This document shows positions 8,812-16,934 of a stretch of DNA of 64,000 nt, piece by piece. The notes beneath the pieces were generated by a model. It searched no databases and was not told the DNA's origin. It saw only the letters and a list, made by a program, of their open reading frames with translations. Both the position numbers and the translations under genes were made by a program. How positions within the stretch are numbered: the first letter of the stretch is position 1; each line of letters starts with the position of its first letter. The stretch comes from Bacteroides oleiciplenus YIT 12058 (GTDB taxonomy: Bacteria; Bacteroidota; Bacteroidia; Bacteroidales; Bacteroidaceae), in assembly GCF_000315485.1 (NCBI RefSeq), contig NZ_JH992942.1, positions 722,028-786,027 of the forward strand. Reading direction: 5' to 3'.

Positions 8812-9504
8812 TTAGAGAAGCTTCTTGGGTTGGGATGCTACGAACTCTTTCAGGTAGAACGGCTCGAAGTAGGCTACGTCCTTGAAGTCTTTTTCAGCCA
8901 TTGCCTTTTCGGCAAGGGGGAACATCATCTTTGCCAGCGGATGGATGTCGTCTATGAAATGGGCATTGGGATGTGTAATTTTACCCTTGCATTTTTCTGC
9001 TCCATCTCCGAAGAAATAAACGGGATGCTGGTCTAGAAATTCCGTATAAGAGTTTTCGTCTATAATGTCGGCGGCTATATCGCGCACTGGTTTCAGGGCG
9101 CGGTCGTAGATGGCGGCATATACTTCCATGCGCCGTGCGTCAATCATGGGGCACAGTAATGCATCTTCGGGCAGCTCATCGTGATAGAGTAGTACCGGTA
9201 CGCACTGCACCTTCAATGTCGGCAGCCCTATCAACGAAATATTGCGCCCGTAGCAAATGCCTTTTGCCATCGAGACACCTATGCGCAGACCGGTATAAGA
9301 ACCCGGGCCACAGCTCACCGCTACAGCGTTAATCGGCATCGCGTGACTGTCGGCAAACGACAGAGCTTCGTCTACAAATACTCCCAGTAAAACTGCATGT
9401 GAAGGGCCGTTGAGGTCTTCTTTCGTAAAGACATTTTGTCCATCTTCACTCACGGCAACGGAGCATGCAGAGGTGGACGTTTCGATATGTAAAATGCACG
9501 ACAT
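8812..9504 (-). CDS. tsaB: tRNA t6A biosynthesis protein TsaB
   Basis: The 230-residue protein has the ASKHA-fold start of TsaB (ILHIETSTSACSVAV) and the motif AVSCGPGSYTGLRIGVSMAKG. TsaB is the scaffold that pairs with TsaD (and TsaE) to transfer threonylcarbamoyl to A37 of ANN-decoding tRNAs. It lacks the metal-binding His pair of TsaD, as expected for TsaB. It is the first gene of the minus-strand cluster ending at rseP. A well-formed Bacteroides promoter lies just upstream, divergent from lemA. Confidence 0.94.
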   Translation of the reverse strand: MSCILHIETSTSACSVAVSEDGQNVFTKEDLNGPSHAVLLGVFVDEALSFADSHAMPINAVAVSCGPGSYTGLRIGVSMAKGICYGRNISLIGLPTLKVQCVPVLLYHDELPEDALLCPMIDARRMEVYAAIYDRALKPVRDIAADIIDENSYTEFLDQHPVYFFGDGAEKCKGKITHPNAHFIDDIHPLAKMMFPLAEKAMAEKDFKDVAYFEPFYLKEFVASQPKKLL

Positions 9505-9550
9505 AGCTTTCTTATTATTAATCGCTTCTTTATTCTTGTTTTAAATGTGG

Positions 9551-9582
9551 CAAATTTACAGGTTTATTTTCAGATACACAAG
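9551..9582 (-). promoter_or_regulatory. promoter of the tsaB-rseP operon
   Basis: On the minus strand, TAAATTTG (9558-9551) matches TAnnTTTG, with CTTG (9582-9579) 20 bp upstream as a near -33 box. It lies 47 bp from the tsaB start. Confidence 0.6.
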
Positions 9583-9620
9583 CGAATCTAAAAAGGGTTC
9601 AGCATCTTTCTTACAGCATT

Positions 9621-9653
9621 ATTGGGAGTGTTTTTAGATTATTTCTATCTTTG
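9621..9653 (+). promoter_or_regulatory. promoter of the lemA operon
   Basis: TATCTTTG at 9646-9653 matches the -7 consensus, with ATTG at 9621-9624 (21-bp spacer). It is divergent from the tsaB promoter. Confidence 0.55.
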
Positions 9654-9729
9654 CTTCCGATTTTAGGAATAAATACAGAATTCGTTAACAAAAAATAACC
9701 GGCACAAGGAGGCTGTTGTATCTGTAATT

Positions 9730-10281
9730 ATGATTATAACTATTATTATTGTAGTTTTGGTTTTGGTAGTGATTTCTATGTACAACTCGTTGGTGAGGAA
9801 GAGAAATCAGATAGAAAATGCTTTTGCCACTATTGATGTGATGTTGAAACAGCGCTTTGACCTGATCCCTAATCTGGTGGCAACAGTACAGCAATATGCC
9901 AAGCATGAAGCTGACACTTTCTCGGCAATAACGGAAATGCGAAATAAAACTTACACAGCTCTTAATGACAGTGAGAAGGCAGACTTTGACAAAATGTTTT
10001 CTAAAATCCGCACACAATTTTTCGCCGTGGCGGAGAATTATCCCGAATTGAAAGCATCAGAAAACTTCCTTCAGTTACAACGTTCGCTGAATGAAACGGA
10101 AGAACAACTGGCTGCTGCGCGTCGCACCTATAATGCTTCTGTAACGGAATATAATAATGCAGTTCAGTCGTTCCCCACAAATCTGCTGGCGGGTATGTTT
10201 GGTTTTACAAGAAAAGAAGTACTGACGATTCCGGAAGTGGAACGCACAACTCCGAATGTAAAGAATTTATTTAATTCATAA
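9730..10281 (+). CDS. lemA: LemA family membrane protein
   Basis: The 183-residue protein has one N-terminal transmembrane helix (about residues 2-18). The LemA core follows: YNSLVRKRNQIENAFATIDV, then LKQRFDLIPNLV and a long helical bundle ending FPTNLLAGMFGFTRKE. The N-terminus probably lies outside and the bundle in the periplasm or cytoplasm; topology is not decidable here. LemA proteins have no settled biochemical function. The next gene, 15 bp downstream, encodes a DUF3137 membrane protein, a frequent LemA partner, so the two probably act together. Confidence 0.92.
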   Translation: MIITIIIVVLVLVVISMYNSLVRKRNQIENAFATIDVMLKQRFDLIPNLVATVQQYAKHEADTFSAITEMRNKTYTALNDSEKADFDKMFSKIRTQFFAVAENYPELKASENFLQLQRSLNETEEQLAAARRTYNASVTEYNNAVQSFPTNLLAGMFGFTRKEVLTIPEVERTTPNVKNLFNS

Positions 10282-10296
10282 AAAAATAGCCGGGCA

Positions 10297-11226
10297 ATGG
10301 GTTATGTTGACTTTGACTCTCTGGCGCAGAAACTGACTCCCACATTACAGGTTCTGGAGGGTAAACGTAAGGAACTCTTAAAAAAAGGTTGTTCCGAAGG
10401 GGCGCGCTATGCTGCCCTTTTTCTGATAGTAGGAGTTATTATCTTGATAATATTAAAATTGGAAGGAATCCTTGCTCCGATAGCTATTGCCGTCATATCT
10501 GTGATTATTTTTATCACTTGTGTAAATAATAAGTCGAAAATAGTTTCTTCTTTTTATAAGGGAGAAGTGGTAAACGAAGTCATTCATGCCTTTTGTCCTG
10601 ATGCTACATTTTCTCCGGATTCAGGAATCGATGAGAGTGTTTTTGAAAATTGCGGGCTGTTCATCTCCCCCGACCGTTATCATGCAGAAGACCTGATAGA
10701 GGGTTGTTTGGGTAAAACCAGTTTCGTTTGTTCGGAAGTACATGCGGAAGAACGCAGGACACGTTCCACTAAAAATGGAGTGCAGCATTATTGGGTAGAT
10801 ATTTTCAAGGGATTTCTTTTTATAGCTGATTTTCACAAAGATTTTCAGGGAGAGACTACCATTTTGCGGAACAGTCTGTTTAAACTTAAAATGGGAGCAT
10901 CGAGGGTGAAGATGGAGAGTCCTGAGTTTGAAAAGGTTTTTGATGTCTTTTCCACTGACCAAATTGAGGCACGTTACCTGATTACTCCGTCTATGATGGA
11001 AAGGATGTTGAAGCTGGACAATAATTTCGAGAAAGGGATTACCATCAGTTTCCGTAATTCAACGATTCTGGTTGCTATACCGGATTCTAAGAACCGTTTT
11101 GAAGCCGATGTGTGGAGTTCTTTGAATGATATGAGTCTTCTTAAATCGGATTTTGCAGTGCTCCAGTCTTTGTTGGCTATTGTGGAGGAACTAAACCTGA
11201 ACACACGTATTTGGAGTAAAGAGTAA
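10297..11226 (+). CDS. DUF3137 domain membrane protein
   Basis: The 309-residue protein has two closely spaced hydrophobic helices (about residues 39-55 and 58-73). A large soluble domain of the DUF3137 type follows, with VFENCGLFISPDRYHAED and VDIFKGFLFIADFHKDFQG. The N-terminal 35 residues are charged and cytoplasm-like. The gene follows lemA by 15 bp and is surely co-transcribed. A role with LemA at the membrane is suggested by context only; no enzymatic motif is visible. A palindrome that could be its terminator lies at 11250-11282. Confidence 0.82.
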   Translation: MGYVDFDSLAQKLTPTLQVLEGKRKELLKKGCSEGARYAALFLIVGVIILIILKLEGILAPIAIAVISVIIFITCVNNKSKIVSSFYKGEVVNEVIHAFCPDATFSPDSGIDESVFENCGLFISPDRYHAEDLIEGCLGKTSFVCSEVHAEERRTRSTKNGVQHYWVDIFKGFLFIADFHKDFQGETTILRNSLFKLKMGASRVKMESPEFEKVFDVFSTDQIEARYLITPSMMERMLKLDNNFEKGITISFRNSTILVAIPDSKNRFEADVWSSLNDMSLLKSDFAVLQSLLAIVEELNLNTRIWSKE

Positions 11227-11249
11227 ACGGTAAACAATATCACTTATTT

Positions 11250-11290
11250 CATGAATAATTTTCACTAATGAAATTATTCATGTAATTTTG
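11250..11290. promoter_or_regulatory. 12-bp palindrome abutting the yicC -7 box
   Basis: CATGAATAATTT (11250-11261) and AAATTATTCATG (11271-11282) form a perfect inverted repeat directly against TAATTTTG (11283-11290), a -7 box for yicC. It may be the lemA-operon terminator, an operator, or both. Confidence 0.5.
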
Positions 11291-11310
11291 CGGAAAACTA
11301 AAAGAATCTT

Positions 11311-12189
11311 ATGATACAATCCATGACCGGATACGGTAAAGCAACTGCTGAACTGCCCGATAAAAAAATCAATGTAGAAATCAAATCGCTTAATAGTAAA
11401 GCGATGGATCTGTCAACCCGCATCGCCCCTCTCTACCGGGAAAAAGAAATAGAAATCCGCAACGAGATTGCTAAAGCACTGGAACGTGGTAAAGTGGATT
11501 TCAGTCTGTGGATTGAAAAAAAGGATGCCTGCGAACTGGTGACTCCTATCAATCAGGATGTAGTTGTGGCTTATTACGAACGTATCCGGGCAATCTCCGA
11601 AGCTACCGGTATCCCCGTACCCGAGGATTGGTTCTCTACTTTGCTTCGCATGCCGGATGTGATGACCAAGAACGATATTCAGGAACTGACCGAAGAAGAA
11701 TGGAAAGCTGTTCATGCAACCGTACTTCAAGCCATTCAGAGTTTGGTAGACTTCCGCAAGCAGGAAGGCGCAGCGCTGGAAAAAAAGTTCCGTGAGAAGA
11801 TTGCCAATATTTCCAATCTGCTGACTACCGTAGAACCTTATGAAAAGGAGCGCATAGAGAAAATCAAAGAGCGCATTACGGATGCTTTGGAGAAGACTAT
11901 CAGTGTGGACTATGACAAGAATCGTCTGGAGCAAGAACTCATCTACCACATTGAAAAACTGGACATCAATGAGGAGAAACAACGTCTCAGCAATCACCTG
12001 AAATACTTTATCAATACGCTGGAAGATGGAAACGGGCAAGGCAAGAAGTTAGGCTTCATCGCTCAGGAAATGGGACGCGAAATCAATACACTTGGCAGTA
12101 AATCCAATCATGCTGAAATGCAGAAGATTGTGGTGCAGATGAAGGATGAACTGGAACAAATCAAAGAACAGGTGTTGAACGTGATGTAA
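11311..12189 (+). CDS. YicC family endoribonuclease-like protein
   Basis: The 292-residue protein starts with the diagnostic MIQSMTGYGKA of YicC. The YicC_N domain continues through VEIKSLNSKAMDL. The C-terminal DUF1732 region contains RLEQELIYHIEKLDINEE and a closing GKKLGFIAQEMGREINTLGSK. Escherichia coli YicC is linked to RNA turnover and the family is described as endoribonucleases. Here yicC is followed by gmk after 44 bp, an arrangement seen in many phyla, so co-transcription with gmk is likely. Confidence 0.93.
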   Translation: MIQSMTGYGKATAELPDKKINVEIKSLNSKAMDLSTRIAPLYREKEIEIRNEIAKALERGKVDFSLWIEKKDACELVTPINQDVVVAYYERIRAISEATGIPVPEDWFSTLLRMPDVMTKNDIQELTEEEWKAVHATVLQAIQSLVDFRKQEGAALEKKFREKIANISNLLTTVEPYEKERIEKIKERITDALEKTISVDYDKNRLEQELIYHIEKLDINEEKQRLSNHLKYFINTLEDGNGQGKKLGFIAQEMGREINTLGSKSNHAEMQKIVVQMKDELEQIKEQVLNVM

Positions 12190-12233
12190 AGCGTGCACAA
12201 AGTCATCTTAAACTTTTAATAATAATTCTAAGT

Positions 12234-12797
12234 ATGGGCAAACTCATTATATTTTCAGCTCCCTCAGGCTCAGGCAAATCAACTATTATTAACTATCTGT
12301 TGACGCAGAATCTCAATCTTGCATTCTCTTGTTCTGCCACCAGTCGTCCGCCGCGCGGAACAGAACAACACGGAGTGGAGTATTTCTTTCTCTCTCCCGA
12401 TGAATTTCGTACTCGAATAGCCAATGATGAGTTTCTGGAATATGAGGAAGTATATAAAGACCGTTACTACGGAACGTTGAAATCGCAGGTAGAAACTCAG
12501 TTGGCTGCCGGACAAAACGTAGTTTTCGATGTGGACGTTGTGGGTGGTTGCAATATAAAGAAGTATTACGGCGATCGTGCTTTGTCAGTCTTCATTCAGC
12601 CCCCTTCGGTAGAGGAATTGCGTAAGCGTCTGGTTGGACGTGGAACGGATGCGCCCGAGGTGATAGAAAGCCGTGTTTCTAAAGCGGAATATGAACTGAC
12701 GTTTGCTCCTAAGTTCGATAAGGTTATTGTGAATGATGATTTGGAAAAGGCTAAGGCGGAAGCTTTGCGTGTAATTACAGAGTTTTTATCCGAATAA
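12234..12797 (+). CDS. gmk: guanylate kinase
   Basis: The 187-residue P-loop kinase has Walker A SAPSGSGKST (about residues 8-17) and the GMP-binding stretch SATSRPPRGTEQHGVEYFF. The lid and base region includes EYEEVYKDRYYGT and FIQPPSVEELRKRLVGRGTD. It phosphorylates GMP to GDP with ATP and is essential for nucleotide supply. Length is normal. It lies between yicC and a small membrane gene that leads into nadD. Confidence 0.96.
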   Translation: MGKLIIFSAPSGSGKSTIINYLLTQNLNLAFSCSATSRPPRGTEQHGVEYFFLSPDEFRTRIANDEFLEYEEVYKDRYYGTLKSQVETQLAAGQNVVFDVDVVGGCNIKKYYGDRALSVFIQPPSVEELRKRLVGRGTDAPEVIESRVSKAEYELTFAPKFDKVIVNDDLEKAKAEALRVITEFLSE

Positions 12798-12806
12798 ACC
12801 AATCAT

Positions 12807-13010
12807 ATGTATAGACCGAAACCTGTTTCTCCGAGACAAAATAAAATATTACTGATTCTTAACGGTATCCTTATTCCTACGACTCTTGCACTCGGCGGTG
12901 TAAGTCTTTACTATAAGCAATGGGTGTCAGTGATAGCCATGATTTTGGTGCTATTATCAGCTATTCTGAATACCTATAATTGCTGGAAACGCTTAAAAGA
13001 AAAATCATGA
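12807..13010 (+). CDS. 67-residue two-helix membrane protein
   Basis: A short basic N-terminus ([13 protein letters not shown]) precedes two hydrophobic helices (about residues 15-32 and 37-55). The protein ends in a basic tail, LKEKS. The stop codon overlaps the nadD start as ATGA (13007-13010), a translational coupling that argues it is a real gene. It lies 9 bp after gmk. I do not recognise a family, and no function is proposed. Confidence 0.7.
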   Translation: MYRPKPVSPRQNKILLILNGILIPTTLALGGVSLYYKQWVSVIAMILVLLSAILNTYNCWKRLKEKS

Positions 13011-13576
13011 AGACAGGTATCTTCAGCGGTTCTTTCAATCCGGTACACATCGGACATCTTGCTCTTGCCAACTACCTGTGTGAGTATGAAGGGCTGGATG
13101 AAGTGTGGTTTCTCGTAACCCCTCACAATCCGCTGAAAACAGAAGATGAACTGATGGACGACGAACTTCGCTTGAAGTTGGTTCAACTTGCCATAGCCGG
13201 TTATCCCCGTTTTAAGGCTTCTGATATTGAATTTCATTTACCCCGCCCATCCTATACCATCCATACGCTGGAGAAACTGAAAGAGATTTATCCCGACCGG
13301 GAGTTTCATTTGATTATCGGCTCGGATAATTGGAAACTTTTCCCTCGTTGGTATCAGTCGGAACGTATTCTTGCCGAAAATCCTGTTCTTGTTTATCCAC
13401 GTCCCGGTTATCCGGTATCTTCGGATTCCCTTTCGGAAAATGTAAAAGTAGCCTCTTCACCTACCTTCGAAATCAGCTCTACTTTTATCCGTCGGGCGAT
13501 GGAAGAAGGAAAAGATATTCGTTACTTCCTCCATCCGGCGGTTTATGAGGCACTGCTTTCTGAGTTTTCCCGTTGA
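13007..13576 (+). CDS. nadD: nicotinate-nucleotide adenylyltransferase
   Basis: The chosen start at 13007 gives [20 protein letters not shown], the nucleotidyl-transferase start with the GSFNPVHxGH signature (about residues 7-16). The second motif ISSTFIRR (about residues 160-167) is the C-terminal phosphate-binding ISSTxIR. NadD adenylates nicotinate mononucleotide on the way to NAD. The 189-residue length is typical. A longer frame from 12980 would overlap the upstream gene by 31 bp, so the ATGA-coupled start is preferred. Confidence 0.95.
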   Translation: MKTGIFSGSFNPVHIGHLALANYLCEYEGLDEVWFLVTPHNPLKTEDELMDDELRLKLVQLAIAGYPRFKASDIEFHLPRPSYTIHTLEKLKEIYPDREFHLIIGSDNWKLFPRWYQSERILAENPVLVYPRPGYPVSSDSLSENVKVASSPTFEISSTFIRRAMEEGKDIRYFLHPAVYEALLSEFSR

Positions 13577-13584
13577 AAAGGATA

Positions 13585-14571
13585 TTAATGCTTGGGATGG
13601 AATAATCCCTTTGCATCAATATCTACATCCAGCATGTATGAGCTGGTTGCCTGTTCTTTTGGCATAATCCGGTCTATTCTGTTTAAGTCTTCCTTTGTCA
13701 GTTTCACTTTCAGTGCTTGAATTGTATCTTTTATTTGGGAAGCGGTTCTTGAGCCTACCAGTGCGATGATGTCTTCACCTTGTGCCAGTACCCAGGCAAT
13801 GGCAAGTTGTGCCAGGGTAGCTTGCTTTTCGTCAGCTATCTCTTTCAGTGCATCGGCACGGGCAAGATTCGTTTTCATTGCGTCCAGTGCTTCCGGAGAA
13901 ATCCTTTGGCCAATGGATTTCAGTTTTTCTTCTTGTGAGCTTCCGCCAATCAGCCCCGAAAGAAGTACGCCAAAAGCAACAACCCCAACGCCTAATTCTC
14001 TTGCTGTCGGTAAAAGCTCATCTTCTATATGGCGGTCTGCCAGTGAGTATCTTACTTCAACCAGACTTATAGGATGTACTGCATTCGCCCTGCGGAGTAT
14101 ATCGCCGTTTACTTCTGAAATCCCTATATTCTTCACATATCCTCTTTTTACTAAGTCGGATATGGCACCGATTGTGTCTTCTACAGGTATGTGCGGGTTG
14201 ATTCGGGCCGGTTGATATAAGTCTACATAGTCAGTGCCTAAGCGGCTCAGTGTATAACGCAGATAATTTTCCACGGCCTCCGGACGGGCATCCATTCCAT
14301 ACATTCTTCCATCTACCCCCTGCATGGCTCCGAATTTCACAGATATGAATACATCCTCCCGCCTGCGGGTTTTCAGTGCTTCCTTTATCAGCATTTCACT
14401 TTGGCCATTACCGTAGAAATCTGCGGTATTCAGAAAGTTTACTCCTCCGTCCAGTGCTCTGTGGATGGTGCTGATGCCTTCGTTGACATCTCCCATTCTC
14501 ATGCTTCCTAATCCTATGCGTGAAAGCATGAAGTTGCTTGTTTTTTCTTTTGATAAGTTTAAATATTCCAT
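13585..14571 (-). CDS. aldo/keto reductase
   Basis: The 328-residue TIM-barrel oxidoreductase has the usual motifs: LGLGSMRMGD-like opening (IGLGSMRMGD), FLNTADFYGNGQSE with the catalytic Asp/Tyr, VFISVKFGAMQG with the catalytic Lys, and LGTDYVDLYQPARINPHIPVEDT. The NADPH-site region near the C-terminus reads IIALVGSRTASQIKDT. It reduces aldehydes or ketones; the substrate is unknown. It is transcribed divergently from an AraC regulator 164 bp away, which probably controls it. It converges with nadD, 8 bp from its stop. Confidence 0.92.
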   Translation of the reverse strand: MEYLNLSKEKTSNFMLSRIGLGSMRMGDVNEGISTIHRALDGGVNFLNTADFYGNGQSEMLIKEALKTRRREDVFISVKFGAMQGVDGRMYGMDARPEAVENYLRYTLSRLGTDYVDLYQPARINPHIPVEDTIGAISDLVKRGYVKNIGISEVNGDILRRANAVHPISLVEVRYSLADRHIEDELLPTARELGVGVVAFGVLLSGLIGGSSQEEKLKSIGQRISPEALDAMKTNLARADALKEIADEKQATLAQLAIAWVLAQGEDIIALVGSRTASQIKDTIQALKVKLTKEDLNRIDRIMPKEQATSSYMLDVDIDAKGLFHPKH

Positions 14572-14698
14572 ATTGCTTAATTATTAAGTTTCTATTGACA
14601 GTGCAAAGGTCGGATAGAATAGCTAAACAAACAAGGTCATTTTACTGCTATGTTTAGTCATAATCCGGATTGTGTGTGTTGTAGATAGAAATAATAAT

Positions 14699-14706
14699 TA
14701 TATTTG
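14699..14706 (+). promoter_or_regulatory. -7 box for the AraC regulator at 14736
   Basis: TATATTTG fits TAnnTTTG and lies 29 bp before the start codon. No clear -33 TTTG was found. Confidence 0.4.
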
Positions 14707-14735
14707 TATTCTGTTATTAGTCATTTATCGGAATT

Positions 14736-15662
14736 ATGGTGAAAGATACAGTATTTAATTTAAGTTTTCAGGATTATTTTGAAAGGATGATGCCTCAGGT
14801 GTCCTTTCAGGAGCAACTGGTAGTTGTCGATTTGGATGATTCGGTAACAAAGGAGGATAAAGTGGGGAGATATCCAATGAGACTTGAAGCCTCTTCATTG
14901 GTAGTAGTCTTATCCGGCGAAATGAGCATTGAAGTGGATTATCTGCCTTATACCCTTAAACCGCATACAGTGATGCAGTTATTGGCCGACAATATAATTG
15001 GTAATGTAGTGCATACTTCTGATTTCAGTGCATATTTAATTCTCTTCTCGCCGGAATTGAAACAGGAAATCATGTCTCTTACTTCCGGCATACGTTTTCC
15101 GAAAGCGGGCAATCTGAAACGCTTGTACCCCGAACAGATGCTAACCGATGATGAATGCGGAATTGCTGTGAATCGGATTGAGCGCATCAAACAGTATATA
15201 GCCGATACCACCCATCTTTACCGATCCACGATTATTAAAAATAAAGTGATAAATTTGTTGCTTGATATTACCAATAGTCGTTGGAAAACGTATGGGGAAA
15301 GAGAAGTTTCGTTTTCGCGCAATGAAATAATCCGTCAGCGTTTTCACGAGTTACTACTGGAGAATTGCCGGAAGCGCCGTGATGTAGGATTTTATGCGCA
15401 AGAGTTGTGTGTCACTCCTGATTATTTATCAAAGATAATACGGGAGTGCGACGGTCAGTCAGCACTGAAATGGATAAGCAATGCCGTTGTAACAGAAGCC
15501 AAACTCCTGTTGCGACGACCGGATATGAATATCAACCAAATAGCGATTGAATTAAATTTTCCGGACCAATCTACATTTGGAAAATTTTTCAAAAGGAATA
15601 CAGGCGTAGCACCTGCCCGATACAGGGCAGATACTTTACGAAAAGAGGCCGGTTATCGCTGA
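14736..15662 (+). CDS. AraC family transcriptional regulator
   Basis: The 308-residue protein has an N-terminal cupin-like sensing region (about residues 1-170) and a C-terminal AraC double helix-turn-helix (about residues 205-300). Typical helices are visible: VGFYAQELCVTPDYLSKIIRE and MNINQIAIELNFPDQSTFGKFF, ending RNTGVAPARYR. Divergent to the aldo/keto reductase, which is the likely target. Its 3' end overlaps the 3' end of the HU-like gene on the other strand by 10 bp. Confidence 0.9.
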   Translation: MVKDTVFNLSFQDYFERMMPQVSFQEQLVVVDLDDSVTKEDKVGRYPMRLEASSLVVVLSGEMSIEVDYLPYTLKPHTVMQLLADNIIGNVVHTSDFSAYLILFSPELKQEIMSLTSGIRFPKAGNLKRLYPEQMLTDDECGIAVNRIERIKQYIADTTHLYRSTIIKNKVINLLLDITNSRWKTYGEREVSFSRNEIIRQRFHELLLENCRKRRDVGFYAQELCVTPDYLSKIIRECDGQSALKWISNAVVTEAKLLLRRPDMNINQIAIELNFPDQSTFGKFFKRNTGVAPARYRADTLRKEAGYR

Positions 15663-16264
15663 TTCCTTATATAAACCACTGAACGTCCTCCGCCTCGTTT
15701 GCGGATAATGCCTTCTGCCAGATATTCCTGCAAATCACAAGTAGCCCGGCGGTCGGTCACATTCGTCAGGCGGGAGTACTCGGCACGCGTAATGCAGATA
15801 TTTACTTCCAAGAATTTCAGCATCATTTCTTTTCTTTTTTCAGGGGTTACTGCCGGTTTTTTTGTTGCCATCTTCTTGTCCAGCCTTTCCAAATCCATTT
15901 GATACCTTACGTACTTTTTGAAGTCTTTGCTTGGACGGAACTTCACCGTTTCGAACCTTACGGACTCGGCACGGATATCTTTCTTGTTCATGGCGGGTCG
16001 CATGCATTTCAGCGTAGTGCTGAAGTATCCTAACTCGTCAAATTCCACACTGTATCCATCGGCAAGCCAGTCGCCCAGTGCATTGCTGATGGCTTGCATA
16101 ATGCCCACTATCATGGCGTGCGGCATGTGCTGTTCTTTCATCACCCGTTCCTGGAACTCTTTTGCCGTAATGGTGCCTTTGGAGTGTACGCGTGCGTGCA
16201 GTGGTTTCTTCTTACCTTCTCCACTGGGGTCCGGTGTTTCGTAGAGGTCATAATAAGTACTCAT
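15653..16264 (-). CDS. HU/IHF-like DNA-binding protein with C-terminal winged-helix-like extension
   Basis: The 203-residue protein contains a Bacteroidales HU-like domain (about residues 20-125). It includes KGTITAKEFQERVM, AISNALGDWLADGYSVEF and LGYFSTTLKC, with FRPSKDFKKYV closing it. About 70 extra residues follow, resembling a small helix-turn-helix (TRAEYSRLTNVTDRRATCD, then AEGIIRKRGGGRSVVY with a wing-like basic turn). It is probably a nucleoid or regulatory protein; targets are unknown. Its only visible -7 box lies between 35-bp inverted repeats upstream, so its expression may be phase-variable. It converges with the AraC gene, overlapping by 10 bp. Confidence 0.75.
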   Translation of the reverse strand: MSTYYDLYETPDPSGEGKKKPLHARVHSKGTITAKEFQERVMKEQHMPHAMIVGIMQAISNALGDWLADGYSVEFDELGYFSTTLKCMRPAMNKKDIRAESVRFETVKFRPSKDFKKYVRYQMDLERLDKKMATKKPAVTPEKRKEMMLKFLEVNICITRAEYSRLTNVTDRRATCDLQEYLAEGIIRKRGGGRSVVYIRNQR

Positions 16265-16384
16265 ATATACATTGTTTTAAGAGGTTTATACTTCCGTAGA
16301 AACAAACTGGCACCGGAACCGCAAGAAACTAATGTCGGATGTGCTACGAACTAATATTTTTCATACTAAAAAATATTCATACCA

Positions 16385-16392
16385 CAAATATA
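16385..16392 (-). promoter_or_regulatory. -7 box of the HU-like gene inside the inverted repeats
   Basis: On the minus strand TATATTTG fits TAnnTTTG. It is about 120 bp upstream of the start at 16264, so the transcript would begin in the left repeat arm and carry a long leader. Confidence 0.5.
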
Positions 16393-16400
16393 GTAGTTTC

Positions 16401-16457
16401 TTACAATAGTTATACTATTCACTTACAATAATTATAGAATTATCTTACAACAGTTGA
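16401..16457. repeat. three phased TTACAA repeats, 22-bp period
   Basis: TTACAA occurs at 16401, 16423 and 16445, each followed by an AT-rich half-conserved stretch. The period is exactly 22 bp, about two helical turns. They lie upstream of the HU-like gene's -7 box, consistent with an array of regulator sites. Confidence 0.5.
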
Positions 16458-16651
16458 TGTATGAATAGTTTTTAGTATGAAAAATATTAGTTCCTTGCGG
16501 TGCGGGGATTAGTTTTTAGGGAGTTGGATGTTAGTTTTATTTAAGATAGCAAGATTTGGTTTTGCTAACCACATTTATAAGTAGATTCAAATATCGGAAA
16601 AATGATATGGAAGCTTCCATATATATAGAAGAATCTCTTATATTCACTTAA

Positions 16652-16894
16652 CATAGATATGTCAAGATGGGGCATGACTATAAGGATGGCATGCTGGATA
16701 TTTATGTAGAAGATACAAGGTTGAGGATTGAGAAAATGAACTTACCGAAAATATTCGAACGCTTCAAGAAGTTGAATGCCTTTATATAAGGCACAGAACT
16801 AGGACTACCTATCTGTAAGTCTATTGCTGAACAGATAGGAGGGGATGTTGGTGTGGAGTCCAAATGTGGAAAAGACTCTGCTTTTCATGTATGA
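16652..16894 (+). pseudogene. remnant of a sensor histidine kinase ATPase domain
   Basis: One reading frame (with a TAA at 16787) spells a decayed HATPase_c domain. It reads DGMLDIYVEDTRLRIEK, then IFERFKKLNAFI, stop, GTELGLPICKSIAEQIGGD and VGVESKCGKDSAFHV. These match the G1, F and G2 boxes and the C-terminus of Bacteroides kinases (DTGIGI, IFERFVKLN, GTGLGLSICK, GKGST), with key Gly residues lost. Nothing upstream encodes the rest. It lies beside the PUL and could be the relic of an earlier regulator or of an unrelated kinase. Confidence 0.75.
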
Positions 16895-16934
16895 CTCCTT
16901 TGCTTGGTTGAGTAAGTTATGATTATTCGGATCT

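Larger units (their letters stand above)
16348..16493. repeat. 35-bp inverted repeats flanking a promoter (candidate inverton)
   Basis: Arms at 16348-16382 and 16459-16493 are 34/35 identical in inverted orientation and enclose 76 bp. The interior holds a minus-strand -7 box, TATATTTG (16392-16385), aimed at the HU-like gene. Three TTACAA repeats spaced exactly 22 bp also lie inside. This is the layout of Bacteroides invertible promoters. No invertase gene is seen nearby. Confidence 0.6.
16265..16934. other. 670-bp region between the HU-like gene and the GntR gene
   Basis: This stretch holds no intact gene. It contains the HU-like leader, the inverted-repeat promoter region (16348-16493), an AT-rich spacer (16500-16650) in which I see nothing, and the kinase remnant (16652-16894). 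Confidence 0.8.
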
